Shown here one piece after another: positions 4,346 through 7,617 of a stretch of DNA of 7,617 bases. The stretch's first letter is position 1, and the number at the start of each line of letters is the position of its first letter. Below the pieces are notes generated by a model. It was given only the letters and a program-made list of their open reading frames with translations. It did not search any database and was not told the DNA's origin. This DNA is from CAYMUN01 sp964640775 (GTDB lineage Bacteria > Patescibacteriota > Saccharimonadia > Saccharimonadales > UBA4665). The stretch is from NCBI GenBank assembly GCA_964640775.1, contig CAZXIT010000042.1:1-7617 (forward strand), read 5' to 3'. The position numbers and the translations under genes were made by a program.

Positions 4346-5800
4346 ATGAGCCAACCACTAGGGAGCGGCAATGGGGATTTCCAGCGAACCCCAATAGAGG
4401 TCTTAAGGCATGGCCTTGGACAAGACGATCCCAAGCACTGGTCCGGCTATGCCAGCGCCGGGCTGGCCGCCGCTGCCGAAGTCTTTCGATATCCTAAGAG
4501 AGCACCGGAATTCTATAAGAAGGTGGCAGATGGTTCCCTGGCCTTAGCACTAGCATGTACTGATTACAATGAGACTGAAACCGGTAAAGCGCGAGGCGGC
4601 GAGCAAACCATGGATGAAGCGAGGATCAAGGTGCTGGGTATCAATTCCTTGGCAGCGGCACTGCTGAAGTCCAGGCAGGAAGCGGTTCGGAAAGCGCTTC
4701 GGGAGCTTGATCTGACCACGCTGTCGGACTATTTGCCAGCTGCGGACGAAGTATTGTCTCGACCTCAAGAAATTCGAGACCAAATACTTCACGGCCTGGG
4801 TGAGCACCGACCCCTGAGGGGAATGTTTGACGGTGTGCGCTCAGTATGGCCAGAGGCAGTGGCAGTCACCAGGGATCCCCGAGGATCAAGCGGACAGTCG
4901 GGCGTCGTGTGGGGCAACCAAGCACCCAATAAGCAGGAAGACAAAAAGAGGGGCGTTCTGTTTGGCGCCGGCTATGACGGGTTGCTGGTAGCAACCGCCA
5001 CTCTTCTGGGCTATAGCGTCGAACCCGTAGACGAAACCCAGGCAAAAACACCCGCTCGTGAAGTTATCCGCCTGCATCCCAAACCGTGGCCAAAAGAGGC
5101 TCTGCCACCGGCCACTCCGTCTGATATCTACGAGTATGTAAAAGAAAGCCAACCCCCTAAGCTCGGCATTGATATCGCCAAAGGCCGCGACGATGCTAGG
5201 CGCGATGGCGGCTCAGCTGTCGCTGCCCTGGAGCAAGACGTCCCGGCTCTCCACGCGATTTTTGAAGCCGTTACCAAGGGTGTCGGAGCCTATACCGGGC
5301 TGGATATGTCCCAAGAAGGCATCGACACTGGTGCCGGTGCGATTGCCCTGGCCTACGCCAATACCAACTCTAAGCGGCTTAAAGAGGTACTGCAGTCACT
5401 GGATTCCCTGGCTCCAAACGGACTGCGCGGTTCTGACCTGCTGAAACGAGCTGTCGCCGCGGCCTGCGAAAGAGCCGAAACAACAGTAGAGGCTATTCGA
5501 GACAAAAACCAAGACTTAAACAGGGGCATGGAGGGCCTAGACGGCCTAAAATCGCGAGCCATACAAATAGACCCGTACGAATTAACCATTGAGGACGCAG
5601 TGCCATTATTTGCTGGCGTATCCAAGGCTGTGAACGGCAGCGTACAGCAATACGCCGCCCGTAACAACGGACCTACTGAAGATAAAAAATATAACGGCTA
5701 CCTCGCGGCTGGGCAGGCCTTTAACGAAATACTTTGCGAATTGCTCGAGACTATCCCCGATCCGAATGAAGAAAAGCAGCCAGAAAGGAAGACAGCCTAA
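4346..5800 (+). CDS. 484-aa soluble protein of unknown family
   Basis: I do not recognise this protein. It has no signal peptide, membrane helix, P-loop, zinc cluster or other catalytic signature that I can see. An Ala-rich helical N-terminal part (about 18-150) carries GYASAGLAAAAEVFRYPKRA and a charged KSRQEAVRKALRELDL helix. A middle part (about 155-290) has a Gly/Ser/Gln-rich, probably flexible loop (177-200), a strand-like RGVLFGAGYDGLLVATATLLGY stretch (202-223) and a proline-rich linker (244-272). A helical C-terminal part (about 290-470) ends in a charged, disordered tail rich in Glu, Lys and Pro. The ATG at 4346 lacks a Shine-Dalgarno site but follows an extended -10 by 10 bases. Its stop is 6 bases from that of the convergent oxidase-like gene. 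One long open frame with coherent composition makes it a real gene. Confidence 0.85.
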   Translation: MSQPLGSGNGDFQRTPIEVLRHGLGQDDPKHWSGYASAGLAAAAEVFRYPKRAPEFYKKVADGSLALALACTDYNETETGKARGGEQTMDEARIKVLGINSLAAALLKSRQEAVRKALRELDLTTLSDYLPAADEVLSRPQEIRDQILHGLGEHRPLRGMFDGVRSVWPEAVAVTRDPRGSSGQSGVVWGNQAPNKQEDKKRGVLFGAGYDGLLVATATLLGYSVEPVDETQAKTPAREVIRLHPKPWPKEALPPATPSDIYEYVKESQPPKLGIDIAKGRDDARRDGGSAVAALEQDVPALHAIFEAVTKGVGAYTGLDMSQEGIDTGAGAIALAYANTNSKRLKEVLQSLDSLAPNGLRGSDLLKRAVAAACERAETTVEAIRDKNQDLNRGMEGLDGLKSRAIQIDPYELTIEDAVPLFAGVSKAVNGSVQQYAARNNGPTEDKKYNGYLAAGQAFNEILCELLETIPDPNEEKQPERKTA

Positions 5801-5806
5801 AACTGG

Positions 5807-6262
5807 CTATAAACGGCTAAACTCTTGGCGAGGTTTCTCTGGATAATTGGATTCGTCAAAAAGTACGTAGGTTGCCGGAGTGAGTTTGTATAAGCGGTGT
5901 TCGGTGTTGCCAGCGGCGAAGTCTTCTACCCAGGCGGCATCGCGGTTGAATTTAGCCGCGTAGCGCTCAGCGACGGTTCTGATAGCCGGCGACGGCAACA
6001 ATTCTTCAGCGCGGCCTTCGATTTGGATGCCGGCTACCGGCTGGCCTTTGACAAATTTCACCGGAATAGCCGCGGCGGCTTGGGGATGGTTTTTGATTTC
6101 CTGGCTGTGGCGGCGACTGGGGAGGCTGGCCCAGTACAGGTTGTACTCCTCGTCGGCTACGAAGTAGACCGTGCAGCACCACGGCTGTCCGTTCGCCACC
6201 GTTGCCAGTTGCATCATATGCTGCCGGTCCAAATAGTTTTTTATTGTCTCAGGAGCACCCAT
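5807..6262 (-). CDS. Pyridoxamine 5'-phosphate oxidase-like protein (UPF0306/YhbP-like)
   Basis: The 151-aa product has the split-barrel FMN-binding fold of the pyridoxamine-phosphate-oxidase superfamily. It starts with an N-terminal helix IKNYLDRQH (7-15) followed by MMQLATVANGQPWCCTVYFV (16-35), the first barrel strands. YNLYWASLPSRRHSQEIKNHP (40-60) is the superfamily's strand and basic turn before a short helix, and VAGIQIEGRAEEL (76-88) is the next strand pair. The PWC-x-x-x-Y-F and RHSQEI elements resemble UPF0306/YhbP more than true PdxH; substrate and cofactor cannot be assigned. An upstream in-frame GTG (6289) is possible, but ATG 6262 fits the fold's start and lies 2 bases after the stop of the 28-aa leader ORF, which suggests translation by reinitiation, as no Shine-Dalgarno site is present. 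Confidence 0.87.
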   Translation of the reverse strand: MGAPETIKNYLDRQHMMQLATVANGQPWCCTVYFVADEEYNLYWASLPSRRHSQEIKNHPQAAAAIPVKFVKGQPVAGIQIEGRAEELLPSPAIRTVAERYAAKFNRDAAWVEDFAAGNTEHRLYKLTPATYVLFDESNYPEKPRQEFSRL

Positions 6263-6264
6263 GC

Positions 6265-6351
6265 TTAGCCGAAGACGGCAGAGACGCACATGACGGCTGC
6301 CCGCATAGCTGGCCCCCGCACGATAGAGTTAAGGTTGCGACCTGTTTCCAT
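6265..6351 (-). CDS. 28-aa leader ORF upstream of the oxidase-like gene
   Basis: An open frame runs from ATG 6351 to TAA 6267-6265 and stops 2 bases before the ATG of the oxidase-like gene. Its ATG lies 7 bases after the TATAAT of a perfect consensus promoter, so the transcript should start at or within a base of this codon, making it leaderless. The peptide starts METGRNLNSIVRG, continues with AMRAAV and ends in a small hydrophobic stretch closing VSAVFG. It could be a functional micro-protein, a leader peptide whose translation carries ribosomes to the next start, or simply transcribed leader. The combination of promoter position and stop/start spacing favours translation, but the length gives no statistical support. 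Confidence 0.5.
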   Translation of the reverse strand: METGRNLNSIVRGPAMRAAVMCVSAVFG

Positions 6352-6358
6352 AATTGAG

Positions 6359-6387
6359 ATTATAGCACTACCACTTTGATTTGTCAA
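6359..6387 (-). promoter_or_regulatory. Perfect consensus promoter of the leader ORF and oxidase-like gene
   Basis: The minus strand has TTGACA (6387-6382), exactly 17 bases, then TATAAT (6364-6359) preceded by TGC. Both hexamers, the spacing and the extended -10 are ideal for a housekeeping sigma-70-type factor. The predicted start is about 6352-6351, at the ATG of the 28-aa ORF. Confidence 0.85.
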
Positions 6388-6414
6388 TTTATGAATAACG
6401 ATCCGGAGGAGCTA

Positions 6415-6443
6415 TTTACTTAAGTAATTAAAAATGATAAAGT
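6415..6443 (+). promoter_or_regulatory. Candidate promoter of the sigma factor gene
   Basis: TTTACT (6415-6420), a 17-base spacer ending in TGA, then TAAAGT (6438-6443), each 4 of 6 to consensus, would start the transcript near 6450, about 3 bases before the ATG. The overlapping TATATAAC (6443-6450) is a richer -10-like string but lies too close to the ATG for a normal start. In either case the leader is very short. Confidence 0.4.
6416..6427. promoter_or_regulatory. 12-base perfect palindrome in the sigma gene promoter
   Basis: TTACTTAAGTAA reads the same on both strands and covers the candidate -35 of the sigma gene. It is a plausible dimer-binding operator, and it is 29 bases upstream of the opposite-facing oxidase -35, so it could serve both genes. 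Confidence 0.4.
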
Positions 6444-6452
6444 ATATAACTT

Positions 6453-7544
6453 ATGACACTGGCCAATCAGTTAGCGACCCCTCGAGAAGCAGCGACAGAT
6501 GATGTAGATCTTATGGCTACCGTCGGCAAATTAGAGGCTGCGTATGGCGTTAGTACAGAGACACGATGGCTGGAGCAAGCAGCAGTTTCAGCCTTGGGCC
6601 GTATTGAGGATGGTACAGACGTTGCCGCAGAACTAGACACGCTGGACGCGGAATTTCAGGAGACCGGTGACAGCGAAAAACTTATCAGAGGGTCAGCGGG
6701 CATGGTCGCGCTGTTTGGTTTATCGCCGGTGCTCGAAGGCCAAATCGAGCCGCGAGACTTGCTTGAAGCCGTCCCCAAGATAATTATGCGAGCGGCGGCG
6801 GACGGCCCAGTAACTAGCGGCAGTTTTTTCACGCGCCTCTCGGAGGCCACAAAGGCTCAGCTTGACGAATTGGAAGAGACTGATGGTATGGTGCATGAGA
6901 TAAAGCGTGCGATCCCTCTGCTGAAACCATCAAAGTTACGCGCAATTAACGACTTGGCCGCTCAAGTTAAGGATGGCTGCCAGCGGTCTACGGATGAGCT
7001 TGTAGCTGCCTATCAGCCGGTCATACGGTCAATTATATTTCGCTCTGGTTTCTACCTAAAAGGCGGTGATGAAGACGATTTGCACCAGGAGGGTCTCATA
7101 GGGCTGCTCGAAGCAATGAGGGATCATGAACCGGCTAAGAGCAGCTTCACGAATTTTGCGGAATTGGTCGTTAAGCGAAGATTGATAGATGCGATCAAAG
7201 TAGCTGGCCGTCGCAGGCATAGCCCGCTCAACGAAGCGGCTTCACTTGATGCCCCCCGGCGCAGCGGCAATGAATTCGACGAAGATTATAATCTGATGGA
7301 TCAAATTGATGATTCGCGGGCGGACATATATCGCACCGTTGTAGCCAGGGCAACTCTAGCAACCCTATTTGTGGCATCACTCAAACTAACTGAGATGGAG
7401 CTCGCCTGTTTTAGTTTGCGAAACGACGGCCTGAGTTACGAGGAAATAATTGCCGAGACTGGCTACCCTAACACAAAAGCCGTTGATAATGCCCTGCAGC
7501 GTTGCCGCAGGGTCTTCGCCAAAGCTCTCGCAGAACAGGACTAG
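6453..7544 (+). CDS. SigH-like sigma factor with a long novel N-terminal region
   Basis: Residues about 180-363 of this 363-aa protein are a sigma-70-superfamily factor most like Bacillus SigH. Region 2 is at about 183-260: the core-binding motif DEDDLHQEGLIGLLEAMRD (206-224) is followed by SFTNFAELVVKRRLIDAIK (231-249) and RRRHSPLNEAASLD (253-266), where the HxPLNxxxSLD string is a SigH hallmark. Region 4 is at about 310-360, with the helix-turn-helix LSYEEIIAETGYPN and VDNALQRCRRVF (344-355), again SigH-like. There is no region 1.1 or region 3. Residues 1-180 have no match I know; they are acidic and mostly helical, without membrane segments, and add roughly 150 residues to the usual SigH length. 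ATG 6453 is the first possible start (TAA at 6447) and has no Shine-Dalgarno site, so near-leaderless translation is expected. No adjacent anti-sigma gene is visible. Confidence 0.9.
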   Translation: MTLANQLATPREAATDDVDLMATVGKLEAAYGVSTETRWLEQAAVSALGRIEDGTDVAAELDTLDAEFQETGDSEKLIRGSAGMVALFGLSPVLEGQIEPRDLLEAVPKIIMRAAADGPVTSGSFFTRLSEATKAQLDELEETDGMVHEIKRAIPLLKPSKLRAINDLAAQVKDGCQRSTDELVAAYQPVIRSIIFRSGFYLKGGDEDDLHQEGLIGLLEAMRDHEPAKSSFTNFAELVVKRRLIDAIKVAGRRRHSPLNEAASLDAPRRSGNEFDEDYNLMDQIDDSRADIYRTVVARATLATLFVASLKLTEMELACFSLRNDGLSYEEIIAETGYPNTKAVDNALQRCRRVFAKALAEQD

Positions 7545-7564
7545 CAGCTGCACATAAGCGGAAA

Positions 7565-7617
7565 TGGTGTACCCGACAGGATTCGAACCTACGACCTTTG
7601 GCTCCGCAAGCCAACGC
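7565..7617 (-). tRNA. tRNA-Arg(GCG), 5' part cut by the window edge
   Basis: Read leftward, the anticodon stem TTGGC/GCCAA closes the loop TTGCGGA, giving anticodon GCG (arginine, CGC/CGU codons). It is followed by variable loop AGGTC, T-arm GTAGG-TTCGAAT-CCTGT, acceptor strand CGGGTAC, discriminator A and an encoded CCA (7567-7565). The D-arm and 5' acceptor strand lie beyond the window. It converges on the sigma factor gene, whose stop is 20 bases away, and no terminator separates them. Confidence 0.9.

Noticed and set aside
6263..6289. GTG at 6289 as the start of the oxidase-like protein
   Set aside because: No ribosome site, and the added residues are basic and outside the fold, while ATG 6262 matches the family start and the leader-ORF spacing.
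6405..6411. GGAGGAG, a strong Shine-Dalgarno-like string
   Set aside because: No ATG, GTG or TTG lies at a usable distance after it, and the sigma gene start is 41 bases further on.
6391..6423. Ten-codon frame MNNDPEELFT before the sigma gene
   Set aside because: It overlaps the opposite -35 and has no ribosome site or promoter. Its length is expected by chance.
1..7617. Genomic island or mobile element bounded by the two tRNA genes
   Set aside because: No integrase, transposase, att-like repeat of tRNA ends or phage gene is present, and the window edges fall inside the tRNAs by position only.

Overview
The window looks like chromosomal DNA from a small-genome bacterium. My best guess is the Patescibacteria/CPR, probably Saccharibacteria, at moderate confidence. 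This rests on the general look of the 231-aa Pro/Ala-rich two-helix protein, single-gene transcripts, very tight spacing and many unannotated micro-genes. Base composition is moderately GC-rich by eye, with AT-rich islands between genes. Reading is standard: no in-frame UGA occurs inside any accepted gene, but none of the twelve stop codons is TGA either (7 TAA, 5 TAG).

Layout. A tRNA-Ser(UGA) cut by the left edge is read leftward (1-54) and back-to-back with a membrane protein of unknown function (153-848, +). A 42-aa micro-gene (845-973, -) converges on that gene. A YihY/BrkB-family membrane protein follows (1103-1960, +), met by a 26-aa micro-gene (1957-2037, -). Leftward genes come next: a DUF1003 membrane protein (2127-2531), an NAD(P)-binding NmrA-like protein (2564-3187), a 101-aa protein of unknown function with a GTG start (3210-3515), and an RBBP9/YdeN-like serine hydrolase (3716-4261). 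A 484-aa protein with no recognisable family (4346-5800, +) is divergent from the hydrolase. A pyridoxamine-oxidase-like UPF0306-type protein (5807-6262, -) sits directly behind a 28-aa leader ORF (6265-6351, -). Last is a SigH-like sigma factor with a long novel N-terminal region (6453-7544, +), converging on a tRNA-Arg(GCG) cut by the right edge (7565-7617, -).

Expression logic. Two start modes alternate. One set (42-aa, YihY, 26-aa, 101-aa, NmrA-like) has clear Shine-Dalgarno sites. The other set (231-aa, DUF1003, hydrolase, 484-aa, 28-aa leader, sigma factor) has no such site. Instead, a -10 box ends about 6-10 bases before the ATG, so the mRNA should be leaderless or nearly so. Six promoters share an extended -10 of the form TG(C/G) plus hexamer. 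The leader ORF/oxidase promoter is a perfect TTGACA-17-TATAAT.

No CRISPR array, insertion sequence, phage gene or obvious metabolic operon is present. The most interesting items are the extended SigH-like factor with a palindrome in its promoter, the leaderless leader ORF coupled to the oxidase, the micro-genes that share a 4-base convergent stop overlap with larger genes, and the 484-aa orphan.
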